Below, piece after piece: positions 1 through 5,227 of a stretch of 6,886 nt of DNA. A model generated the notes under the pieces. The model was not told the origin of the DNA and did no database searches. It was given only the letters and a program-made list of their open reading frames with translations. The translations under genes and the position numbers were made by a program. Within the stretch, counting starts at the first letter, position 1. Each line of letters starts with the position of its first letter. The DNA is from Clostridiaceae bacterium (GTDB lineage Bacteria > Bacillota > Clostridia > Saccharofermentanales > UBA5734): positions 1 through 6,886 of the forward strand of contig JAAYKS010000415.1 of the NCBI GenBank assembly GCA_012522285.1, read 5' to 3'.

Positions 1-208
1 CGAAGGCGTTGTCGTCTTGGGAAATCACTTCGGCGGCCAGTCCCGCGGGCGGCGGCGGGGCATACCCGTACACCTCGCGGGAGAGCAGATCCAGGATCTC
101 TGAGCGGCGGGCCGGCCAGGCGGCGGGCTCTCCAGAGGAGGCGCCGAGCACGTCGGGAAGACCCTTTGGGAGCAGGCTGGGATCGATGTGGTAGTTGTTG
201 TCGTCCAT
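1..208 (-). CDS. Esterase, CE15 glucuronoyl / acetyl xylan esterase-like (N-terminal fragment)
   Basis: This gene runs off the left edge of the window, so only its first 69 codons are visible. It starts MDDNNYHIDPSLLPKGLP; the ATG at 208 has a TGAGGA ribosome binding site (215-220) 6 bases upstream. Residues about 30-50 contain W-x-x-R-R-x-E-I-L-x-L-x-x-x-x-V-Y-G followed by a proline run. The fragment ends with V-I-S-Q-D-D-N-A-F. From family knowledge, this pattern is typical of the N-terminal region of bacterial CE15-like glucuronoyl esterases and related acetyl xylan esterase-type alpha/beta hydrolases, which cut ester links between glucuronoxylan and lignin or remove acyl groups from xylan. 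The catalytic Ser-His-Asp/Glu region is outside the window, so activity cannot be checked. No signal peptide is seen in this N-terminus, which suggests a cytoplasmic enzyme. It is the likely fourth gene of the minus-strand operon, 74 bases after the kinase gene. Confidence 0.62.
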   Translation of the reverse strand, partial: MDDNNYHIDPSLLPKGLPDVLGASSGEPAAWPARRSEILDLLSREVYGYAPPPPAGLAAEVISQDDNAF

Positions 209-282
209 TTTATATCCTCATTCGATTGATTCGTTGTCGTCACACCCACAGCATACCATCCGGCCGCATATAAACTCCACTT

Positions 283-1791
283 TCAGCGGGCGGACAGGCG
301 GTCCCACAAGGTCCGGAGCGCGCCTTCGTCGCCGACGTTGCCCGGGAATACGACATACGCCATCCCGGGAAAGCGGCTTTCCGGGCCGAGTTGCCAAACC
401 GGTACGCCGGGGAGCGCCTGCCCGAGCACCGTGGCCCGGCGGACGCCCAGCGCGCGCACCCCGATATCGCTCGAGGTGATCCCGCCTTTGGCCACCAGAA
501 ATCGTGGTCGGACTCCGAGTCCGGACACCATCCGCACCAGCGCGCGGGACACTCCCACCGAACGCGCCAAATCGTCCTCCGGCGCCCCGGTCCCGGCCGT
601 CAGCAGACGGCGGCTGGTAAACACCGCGACGGTTTCCCCCGCCGCGATCCGACCGGACACCTCCGCGGCAATCCGGTCGGTCAGTGCGTCCCCGCGCCCG
701 GCGGCGGCTTCGGCGACGTCGAATTCCACGGAACGGACCCGCCCGTCGTCCAGCAGACGGTTGAGCTGCGCGGTGGTCTTCGCCACGTGGGACCCGATCA
801 CAAACAGCCCGCCGGGTGTGGGTTTGCCCGGTGGCGAGTCGGGAGATCCGCCCAACAGTTCCTCCCGGGTCAGCAGCGCACGCGGCGCCACCCCGCCGAG
901 CACCCGGGGCAGCGCGGCCGCGGTGCGGAACAAAAACGTCCGACCGGCCCGCATCGCGCGCAGGATCGCGGCCGCGGCGACCTCGACGTCCGCATACTCC
1001 ATCGCATCCACGACCACTTTCCCAAATCCATGGGTGGCCATCAGTTCGCGCGCCAACCCTTCGACATCCAGCGACCGGAGCCGCTCGAGCGGCAGCAATC
1101 CGACCTGTGTGGCGCGGCACACCCCGCCGGTCTTTTCCTCGATCCAGGCACGGAGGTCCGAGCTGTGGTATCCAAAAGTCCGGTCCCGGGCGAATTCGGT
1201 CTCGCCTGCGGGGACCATCCGCCCCTGCTCGACCACATAGTGCACGCCATCGGCGGTCAGCCGGCCGCCCTCCAGGAAAAACGGGCACAAGATTTCTCCG
1301 TCAATCGCATGTCCGGTCTCGGCTTCGAGCACCCGGCGCAACGTGTCGGTTTCCAGCGGATAATGCCCCCGCATCGTGGAATCGCTCCGGGAGATCAGGA
1401 CAAACCGCCGGTTGCGGGCGCGGGCAACGGACGCGATGTCGCGCGCGAGCCCTTCGTGCAGCCGTTGTGTGTCCGCGCGGGAGAGGCTGCGCGAATTGGT
1501 GAGGATGAAAAACATCCGACCGGGCTCGTCGAACCCCTCCGCGATCGAAGCCGGAGAAAAGTCTGTAAACACCGAAATCCCGTGGACGGTCTGGACCCCA
1601 GTCGGATCGTCGTCGAGCACCACGATTTTGGTGTCGTCCTGCGCAAGCTCCGCCGCGAGGAGCGCCGCGGCCGCCGTTGGATCGGAGGCGGTGTACCGTG
1701 CAGCCGCCTCCTCCGGGGTCAACCCACGCAAGCAATCGGTCAGGTCTTCCCCTGACCGAGTGGTCAGGTCTTCCCCCGATCGATTGGTCAT
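283..1791 (-). CDS. DUF1537 family four-carbon sugar-acid kinase (OtnK/DtnK-like)
   Basis: This is a 502-residue cytoplasmic kinase, longer than many family members (about 420-480) because of an N-terminal extension. Family signatures are the DDDPTGVQTV motif at 60-69, the SRSDSTMRGHYP block at 134-145 in the N-terminal sugar-acid-binding domain, and the C-terminal nucleotide-binding domain with KGGITSSD at 435-442 and FPGNVG at 482-487. Known members phosphorylate C4 sugar acids such as D-threonate, erythronate or 3-oxo-tetronate at the 4-OH using ATP. The exact substrate here cannot be read from sequence. The ATG at 1791 overlaps the stop of the upstream reductase gene (ATGA), and AGGAGG (1796-1801) lies inside that gene's last codons. 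This start was chosen over a far-upstream in-frame extension that only shadows the reductase. Odd feature: residues 2-17 are a duplicated octapeptide (TNRSGEDL/TTRSGEDL). Confidence 0.9.
   Translation of the reverse strand: MTNRSGEDLTTRSGEDLTDCLRGLTPEEAAARYTASDPTAAAALLAAELAQDDTKIVVLDDDPTGVQTVHGISVFTDFSPASIAEGFDEPGRMFFILTNSRSLSRADTQRLHEGLARDIASVARARNRRFVLISRSDSTMRGHYPLETDTLRRVLEAETGHAIDGEILCPFFLEGGRLTADGVHYVVEQGRMVPAGETEFARDRTFGYHSSDLRAWIEEKTGGVCRATQVGLLPLERLRSLDVEGLARELMATHGFGKVVVDAMEYADVEVAAAAILRAMRAGRTFLFRTAAALPRVLGGVAPRALLTREELLGGSPDSPPGKPTPGGLFVIGSHVAKTTAQLNRLLDDGRVRSVEFDVAEAAAGRGDALTDRIAAEVSGRIAAGETVAVFTSRRLLTAGTGAPEDDLARSVGVSRALVRMVSGLGVRPRFLVAKGGITSSDIGVRALGVRRATVLGQALPGVPVWQLGPESRFPGMAYVVFPGNVGDEGALRTLWDRLSAR
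1738..1785 (-). repeat. 24-base tandem duplication in the kinase N-terminus
   Basis: Two adjacent 24-base units (1738-1761 and 1762-1785) differ at only 3 positions. They share a 15-base identical core, GGTCAGGTCTTCCCC on the plus strand. The repeat is in frame and encodes the octapeptides TNRSGEDL and TTRSGEDL just after the start Met of the DUF1537 kinase. It looks like a recent in-frame slippage or duplication in a tail outside the catalytic fold. Confidence 0.85.
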
Positions 1792-2690
1792 ACTTCCTCC
1801 TGCGTCCCGCGGATCTCCATTCCCGCCGCCGCTTCGTAATAGAGCGCGATCGCGGCGTGGTCCAGATCCGCCATTCCGGCGGTATCCAGCCAGGTGAAGA
1901 TCCCCCCAAGCACCGAGGTGAGCGGCATCTCCATGTTGAGGGAGCGGGCGGTTTCCAGCACGTTGTTGATGTCTTTCCGGTTGATCGAGATCCGTCCTCC
2001 GGCTTTGAAATCCCGGTTGAGGATCATGGGCATCTTGGCGTCCAGCACCGCGCTGGCGGCCAGACCGCCCCGGACCGCGTCGTACACTTTGCCGGGGTCC
2101 ACTCCGCCCCGGACCGCCAGCATCATGGCCTCCGACATGGCTGCGATCCCGAGACCCACCATCACCTGGTTCGCCAGTTTGGCCATGGACCCGGCGCCGT
2201 GACCGCCCACCAGAATCGCGGAAGATCCCATCTGGAGCAGCAGCGGCTTGATTTTCTCGAACGCATCTTCCCGTCCGCCTACCATAAAGACGAGGGTCCC
2301 GTCGATCGCCTTGGGCTCCCCACCGCTGACCGGGGCGTCCAGCATAAGCACCTCGCTGACGCGGCACTGCTCCTCGATTTCACGCGAAGCCGCGGGCGAG
2401 AGCGAACTCGTGTCCACCACCAGCGTCCCCGGCTGGGCGGTCGACAACACCCCGTCGGCGCTGTTCAGCACCTTAAGCACCTGAGGTGCGGCAGGGAGGG
2501 AGAGGAAGATCACCTCGCACTCCGCTCCGATCTGAGCGGGTCCGGTCGCGGCACGCGCACCGTGATCCGTGAGCGACTGTACGGCGGCCGGGTCGATGTC
2601 GTACACCAGCAAACCTTGTCCATTGCGCAACAGATTGCGGGCCATGGGCTTGCCCATGATCCCGAGTCCGATGAAACCTACTAAACTCAT
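1788..2690 (-). CDS. garR: 2-hydroxy-3-oxopropionate (tartronate semialdehyde) reductase, GarR-like
   Basis: This is a 300-residue NAD(P)-dependent beta-hydroxyacid dehydrogenase, close to the family's usual 290-300. The Rossmann dinucleotide motif GLGIMG is at 8-13. The substrate-binding motif DAPVSGGEPKAIDGTL is at 118-133 (S122). The catalytic lysine is K171 in K-L-A-N-Q (N174), and the second conserved lysine is K239. The blocks GGEPKAIDGTL, IAAMSEAM and VRGGLA-x-S-x-VLDAK resemble E. coli GarR much more than L-threonate dehydrogenase (LtnD). GarR reduces tartronate semialdehyde to D-glycerate in galactarate/glucarate and glyoxylate metabolism. The ATG at 2690 overlaps the GH42 stop (ATGA), with AAGGAGGG (2697-2704) 6 bases upstream. 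The stop overlaps the start of the kinase gene, so the three genes are probably translationally coupled. The exact substrate is inferred; another 3-hydroxyacid is possible. Confidence 0.88.
   Translation of the reverse strand: MSLVGFIGLGIMGKPMARNLLRNGQGLLVYDIDPAAVQSLTDHGARAATGPAQIGAECEVIFLSLPAAPQVLKVLNSADGVLSTAQPGTLVVDTSSLSPAASREIEEQCRVSEVLMLDAPVSGGEPKAIDGTLVFMVGGREDAFEKIKPLLLQMGSSAILVGGHGAGSMAKLANQVMVGLGIAAMSEAMMLAVRGGVDPGKVYDAVRGGLAASAVLDAKMPMILNRDFKAGGRISINRKDINNVLETARSLNMEMPLTSVLGGIFTWLDTAGMADLDHAAIALYYEAAAGMEIRGTQEEV
1796..1801 (-). promoter_or_regulatory. Ribosome binding site of the kinase gene
   Basis: A perfect AGGAGG lies inside the last codons of the reductase gene (Q-E-E), 4 bases before the kinase ATG at 1791. 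Together with the ATGA overlap it fixes the start and indicates translational coupling. Confidence 0.8.
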
Positions 2691-4756
2691 ACCATTCCCT
2701 CCTTCGCGTTCAGAGATAGCACACGGACGCCGAACCGGTCGACCCGCGTCTCCCCGATCTTCTTTTCCTCCGTCAGACGATCCGTAAACAGTTTTTTGAG
2801 AATGACTGTCGTCTCCTCTCCGTAGTTGAGAACAAAAAACAGCCGGTCCGCACCTTGCCCGCGCACCGCGAGTTCACAGCCCGCGGGCAATTCCAACAGT
2901 GCCCGATAGGGCGAAGCGGCCCCGAATCCCGCCAGTAGCGCACGGGCGGCATCCGCGGCAAACCCCGCACCGAACAGGTGGACATGCCCCGCACCGACCG
3001 CACGTTCAGTCAAGGCGGGCGTCCCCTCGAAGCGCCCGGCCGCATACCAGGCGAGCACCCGTGTTCCCGCGCCCGGATCCGGATCGATCACATCGTTCCA
3101 CAGCGGGGTATCGAGCCGGACCCCGTCCCACTCCGCGTGAGAGGGGGTGTCGGCCGGCGTCACCATACTGCCTTCCAGCACGGTCGCACCGCACAAGCCC
3201 GCGATCGGCCCGGGCGCAGGTTCCATCGGGCACTGGCCGCGGGAATCTTTATAGCCGGACCGTGCTCCGAGCAGAAGCCGCCCGCCGTCCGCGACATATG
3301 CCTCCAGTACCGCTGCCCGCGCGGGGGAGAGAATCGTGGCGTGCGGATAGACCACCAGATCGTACCGCGCCAGATCCGCCGCGAGTGTGCCGTCGTCCAG
3401 ATAGACGATGTCATAGGGGGTGTGGGTCGTCTGGAGCGCCTCGAACCAGGCGGCCTCGCCCGCCCGCCGCATCGGGCCGTGCCAGAGGTCGTCCTCGCCG
3501 TCCCAGAGATTGTCGTAATCCCTGAGAACCGCGACTTTCGCCTGTACTTGCAACCCCGCGAGCCCCGGAAGTTTCGCGGCATCCGCGATCGTGCGCGTGG
3601 CTTCTCGCAGTTTCCGGTTGTCCCGGTTGTCGTAGTCCAGGATACCGTGCCAGTAGATCTCGGTGCCAAACGTCGCCGTCCGCCAGCGGAACCAGCTGAT
3701 AAAATCCGCCCCGTGCGCGAGGGACTGAAAGGTCCACAAACGCAACTGACCGGGCAGCGGGGCGCGGGCGGCCATCCGCATGACCCAGCCGTTAGCTCCG
3801 CTCTGCTGCTCCATGACGCCGAACAGCGGCGAGAACGCGCGCACGTTGGCCAGATTCCAGCTCCATTTGCGGTCGGCCATCTCTCCGGACGGGCCTTCGA
3901 TCATGCCAGCACCGAAGTTCGGATAGGAATCGTAACACAGAAAATCCACACCCTGCCCGACCAGCGCTTTGTAGTCGAGGTGTCCAAACGTCCCGTTGGT
4001 CGTGATGAACCGGTCAGCCGGCACATGCTCGCGCAACGCGTCGTGCTGCAGCCGGCAGTAGGAGATCGCGCTGTCCGAGAAAAAGCGTTTTTCGTCCAGC
4101 CGCATGTGCGGATTGAACCCCGCCCGCCCCGCGGCCGGACGGGACAGATGGACCTGGCTCCAGTCGGTGTAGCTCTGGTTCCAGACCACGTTACCCCACG
4201 CTTCGTTGAGGGCATCCAGTGTCCCGTACCGCTGCTGCAGCCATACCCGGAACGCGTCGTGATCGGCTTGGGCGTAAAACACGTCGGTCTCGCAGTTAAG
4301 CTCGTTGTCGATCTGCCAGCCGATGATCGAGGGGTGGGTGCCGTAGTGCTCTCCGAGCTTGGACGCGATCAGGCGGGACTTTTCCCGCCACACCGGGGCG
4401 TTGTAGTTGTAGTGCCGGCGCATCCCGTGGCTGAACGGCCTCCCGTCGAGGTCCGCGTTGAGCACCTCCGGGTATTTTTCGGTCAGCCAGGCGGGCGGGG
4501 TCGCGGTCGGAGTGCAAAAGATCACCCGGATCTCGGGGAAAGTCGACACCAGCGCCAGGAAACGATCGAAAAAGTCGAACGTGAACGCGCCTTCGCGCGG
4601 CTCAAACAGATTCCAGGCGAACTCCGCGACACGGATGACGGTGATCCCCGCCGCGCGCATGCGCTCGAGATCGGAACGCCAGAGCGTCTCCGGCCAGTGT
4701 TCGGGATAGTAACAGACCCCAAAGGTCACATGTTCCATAATCATCGAGTGTTGCAT
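2687..4756 (-). CDS. GH42 beta-galactosidase
   Basis: This is a 689-residue glycoside hydrolase family 42 enzyme of usual length, cytoplasmic (no signal peptide). It hydrolyses terminal beta-D-galactosyl residues from oligosaccharides with retention. It opens with the typical F-G-V-C-Y-Y-P-E-H-W near residues 12-21. The TIM barrel spans about 12-380, with acid/base E152 in Q-I-D-N-E-L-N and nucleophile E316 in G-V-M-E-Q-Q-S-G. A trimerisation-type domain (about 390-600) and a small C-terminal beta domain follow. Three ATGs lie close together; 4756 is preferred because GGAGG (4763-4767) is 6 bases upstream, whereas for the ATG at 4762 it would touch the start codon. The cysteines of the metal site known in Thermus A4 beta-galactosidase are mostly missing: R-R-H-Y is followed by N, and only one Cys follows N-E-L-N. 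It is the first gene of the minus-strand operon and overlaps the reductase gene by ATGA. Confidence 0.93.
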   Translation of the reverse strand: MQHSMIMEHVTFGVCYYPEHWPETLWRSDLERMRAAGITVIRVAEFAWNLFEPREGAFTFDFFDRFLALVSTFPEIRVIFCTPTATPPAWLTEKYPEVLNADLDGRPFSHGMRRHYNYNAPVWREKSRLIASKLGEHYGTHPSIIGWQIDNELNCETDVFYAQADHDAFRVWLQQRYGTLDALNEAWGNVVWNQSYTDWSQVHLSRPAAGRAGFNPHMRLDEKRFFSDSAISYCRLQHDALREHVPADRFITTNGTFGHLDYKALVGQGVDFLCYDSYPNFGAGMIEGPSGEMADRKWSWNLANVRAFSPLFGVMEQQSGANGWVMRMAARAPLPGQLRLWTFQSLAHGADFISWFRWRTATFGTEIYWHGILDYDNRDNRKLREATRTIADAAKLPGLAGLQVQAKVAVLRDYDNLWDGEDDLWHGPMRRAGEAAWFEALQTTHTPYDIVYLDDGTLAADLARYDLVVYPHATILSPARAAVLEAYVADGGRLLLGARSGYKDSRGQCPMEPAPGPIAGLCGATVLEGSMVTPADTPSHAEWDGVRLDTPLWNDVIDPDPGAGTRVLAWYAAGRFEGTPALTERAVGAGHVHLFGAGFAADAARALLAGFGAASPYRALLELPAGCELAVRGQGADRLFFVLNYGEETTVILKKLFTDRLTEEKKIGETRVDRFGVRVLSLNAKEGMV
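2697..2704 (-). promoter_or_regulatory. Ribosome binding site of the reductase gene
   Basis: AAGGAGGG lies inside the last codons of the GH42 gene, 6 bases upstream of the reductase ATG at 2690. It supports that start and re-initiation after the GH42 stop. Confidence 0.8.
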
Positions 4757-4762
4757 GGGCAT

Positions 4763-4767
4763 CCTCC
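4763..4767 (-). promoter_or_regulatory. Ribosome binding site deciding the GH42 start
   Basis: GGAGG sits directly against the ATG at 4762 (0-base gap) but 6 bases from the ATG at 4756. The downstream ATG is therefore the better start, giving a protein two residues shorter than the longest reading. Confidence 0.7.
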
Positions 4768-4790
4768 GGCATACCGCGTAAGTCGGATTG

Positions 4791-4809
4791 TTGTACCTTC
4801 ATTGTATCT
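4791..4809. repeat. Direct repeat TTGTAYCT upstream of GH42
   Basis: TTGTACCT (4791-4798) and TTGTATCT (4802-4809) match at 7 of 8 positions and are spaced 11 bases apart, about one helical turn. They lie 35-53 bases upstream of the GH42 start. They might be an operator for the minus-strand operon, or chance. I found no convincing -35/-10 pair for the GH42 operon nearby; a lone TACAAT on the minus strand overlaps the repeat but lacks a -35 box. Confidence 0.3.
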
Positions 4810-4846
4810 CAGGACGCCTCCTCCTGGGCGGTAGGCGCACGTCTGC

Positions 4847-4875
4847 TTGCGGGGCAGAATGAAATTTATTACAAT
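4847..4875 (+). promoter_or_regulatory. Putative promoter of the ABC transporter leader
   Basis: TTGCGG (4847-4852) and TACAAT (4870-4875) are separated by exactly 17 bases, in the only A/T-rich patch of this intergenic region. The -10 box matches the sigma-70/sigma-A consensus at 5 of 6 positions; the -35 box matches only its TTG. Transcription would start near 4882, about 22 bases before the ribosome binding site of the small ORF. The patch also lies upstream of the divergent GH42 operon and may serve both directions, though no minus-strand -35/-10 pair is clear. Confidence 0.5.
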
Positions 4876-4918
4876 ACAGCCAAATACGTGACCCCGCGCC
4901 ATGAAAGGAGAAAGCGAT

Positions 4919-5008
4919 ATGGATTCGGTCCTCTCGATCGATCTCCGCCCTTTGGTGCATGCATACCGCTTTGTCCTCGCGCATGACAGCACTCCGGTCA
5001 GGGGGTAG
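4919..5008 (+). CDS. Putative 29-residue leader peptide
   Basis: This short ORF encodes a 29-residue peptide beginning MDSVLSIDLRPLVHAY and ending STPVRG, then TAG. It has a strong ribosome binding site, AAAGGAG (4904-4910), 8 bases before the ATG at 4919. An in-frame ATG at 4901 has no such site. The peptide has no signal sequence, no membrane segment and no run of one amino acid that would point to classical amino-acid attenuation. Its stop codon is immediately followed by a 9-bp hairpin, so a ribosome at the stop would cover the hairpin's 5' arm. That geometry, plus the terminator before the permease genes, suggests a regulatory leader peptide. No homologue is recognised and translation is inferred only from the ribosome binding site. 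Confidence 0.45.
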   Translation: MDSVLSIDLRPLVHAYRFVLAHDSTPVRG

Positions 5009-5029
5009 TCCGCCCTTTTGAAGGGCGGA
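5009..5029 (+). promoter_or_regulatory. Hairpin abutting the leader ORF stop
   Basis: TCCGCCCTT (5009-5017) and AAGGGCGGA (5021-5029) form a perfect 9-bp stem with a 3-base TTG loop. It starts on the base after the TAG of the leader ORF. No T-tract follows, so it is not itself a terminator. Its 3' arm overlaps a 12-base palindrome, GGCGGATCCGCC (5024-5035), that offers a weaker alternative 4-bp hairpin. It is probably a pause or sensing element coupled to leader translation. Confidence 0.6.
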
Positions 5030-5054
5030 TCCGCCGTTCGGACCGGTTGTCGCA

Positions 5055-5112
5055 GCGGGCATGTCAGGGGAAACGGCATTCGCGGCCTCCGGTCGGAGGC
5101 AGACCGTCCCGC
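5055..5112 (+). promoter_or_regulatory. Nested stem-loop in the leader (aptamer-like)
   Basis: Three helices can stack. GCGGG (5055-5059) pairs with CCCGC (5108-5112), ACGG (5073-5076) with CCGT (5104-5107), and GCCTCC (5085-5090) with GGAGGC (5095-5100) around a GGTC loop. The 3' strand of the first two helices is continuous, while the 5' side carries a 13-base bulge (5060-5072). A large asymmetric bulge between helices is compatible with a ligand-binding pocket, but the fold was read by eye in GC-rich sequence where some pairing is expected by chance. Confidence 0.4.
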
Positions 5113-5130
5113 CCCACCCCGCATCGCGCA

Positions 5131-5163
5131 CCCGGCAGTCCGAACCGACTGGCCGGGTTTTTT
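5131..5163 (+). terminator. Intrinsic terminator upstream of the ABC permease genes
   Basis: CCCGGC-AGTC (5131-5140) pairs with GACT-G-GCCGGG (5147-5157). This gives 10 base pairs with a single bulged G and a 6-base loop (CGAACC). Six Ts follow (5158-5163). It is a textbook Rho-independent terminator reading left to right, placed after the leader ORF and 64 bases before the first permease start. Either it is a regulated attenuator or it ends a separate small transcript. Confidence 0.88.
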
Positions 5164-5227
5164 GACGCCTCCCTGCCCCTCTGCCGAGACGGGAACCGCC
5201 AACCAACCCGAAGAAAGGCATCCACCG

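Larger units (their letters stand above)
4882..5163 (+). ncRNA. Structured 5' leader RNA (candidate attenuator/riboswitch or small RNA)
   Basis: The interval runs from the predicted transcription start to an intrinsic terminator. In order it contains a small ORF (4919-5008), a perfect 9-bp hairpin beginning right after the ORF stop (5009-5029), a nested stem-loop (5055-5112) and the terminator (5131-5163). The first permease start follows 64 bases after the terminator, with no promoter-like sequence between them. The permease genes would then need readthrough, as in attenuation. GTTCGGAC (5036-5043) is exactly complementary to GTCCGAAC (5138-5145) in the terminator, a possible anti-terminator pairing. 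I looked for SAM, TPP, FMN, cobalamin, T-box, guanidine, c-di-GMP and fluoride signatures and recognised none. The alternative is an independent small RNA of about 280 nt. The transcript start is predicted only. Confidence 0.5.

Noticed and set aside
209..282. A possible promoter or terminator between the kinase and the esterase
   Set aside because: I found no hairpin with a T-tract and no convincing -35/-10 pair on the minus strand, only some A/T-rich hexamers.
391..1755. A 454-codon open frame on the plus strand
   Set aside because: It is opposite the DUF1537 kinase, which has clear family motifs, and its own translation is R/P/H-rich with no domain signature.
283..2367. A 694-codon open frame on the minus strand extending the kinase upstream
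   Set aside because: The part above 1791 runs antisense-like through the reductase gene in another frame and is R/G/P-rich. The kinase start at 1791 has AGGAGG and an ATGA overlap.
2978..4834. A 618-codon open frame on the plus strand
   Set aside because: It is opposite the GH42 gene, whose catalytic motifs are unmistakable; codon-position shadow in GC-rich DNA.
5060..5105. Resemblance to the c-di-GMP-I (GEMM) riboswitch (AGGG-AAAC and GCCTCCGG strings)
   Set aside because: Two short strings match by eye, but the conserved GCAAAGC segment and the second helix with its receptor are missing.
5018..5227. A 70-codon N-terminal extension of the first permease
   Set aside because: It would run through the terminator hairpin and its T-tract, is not hydrophobic, and the ATG at 5228 has its own ribosome binding site.
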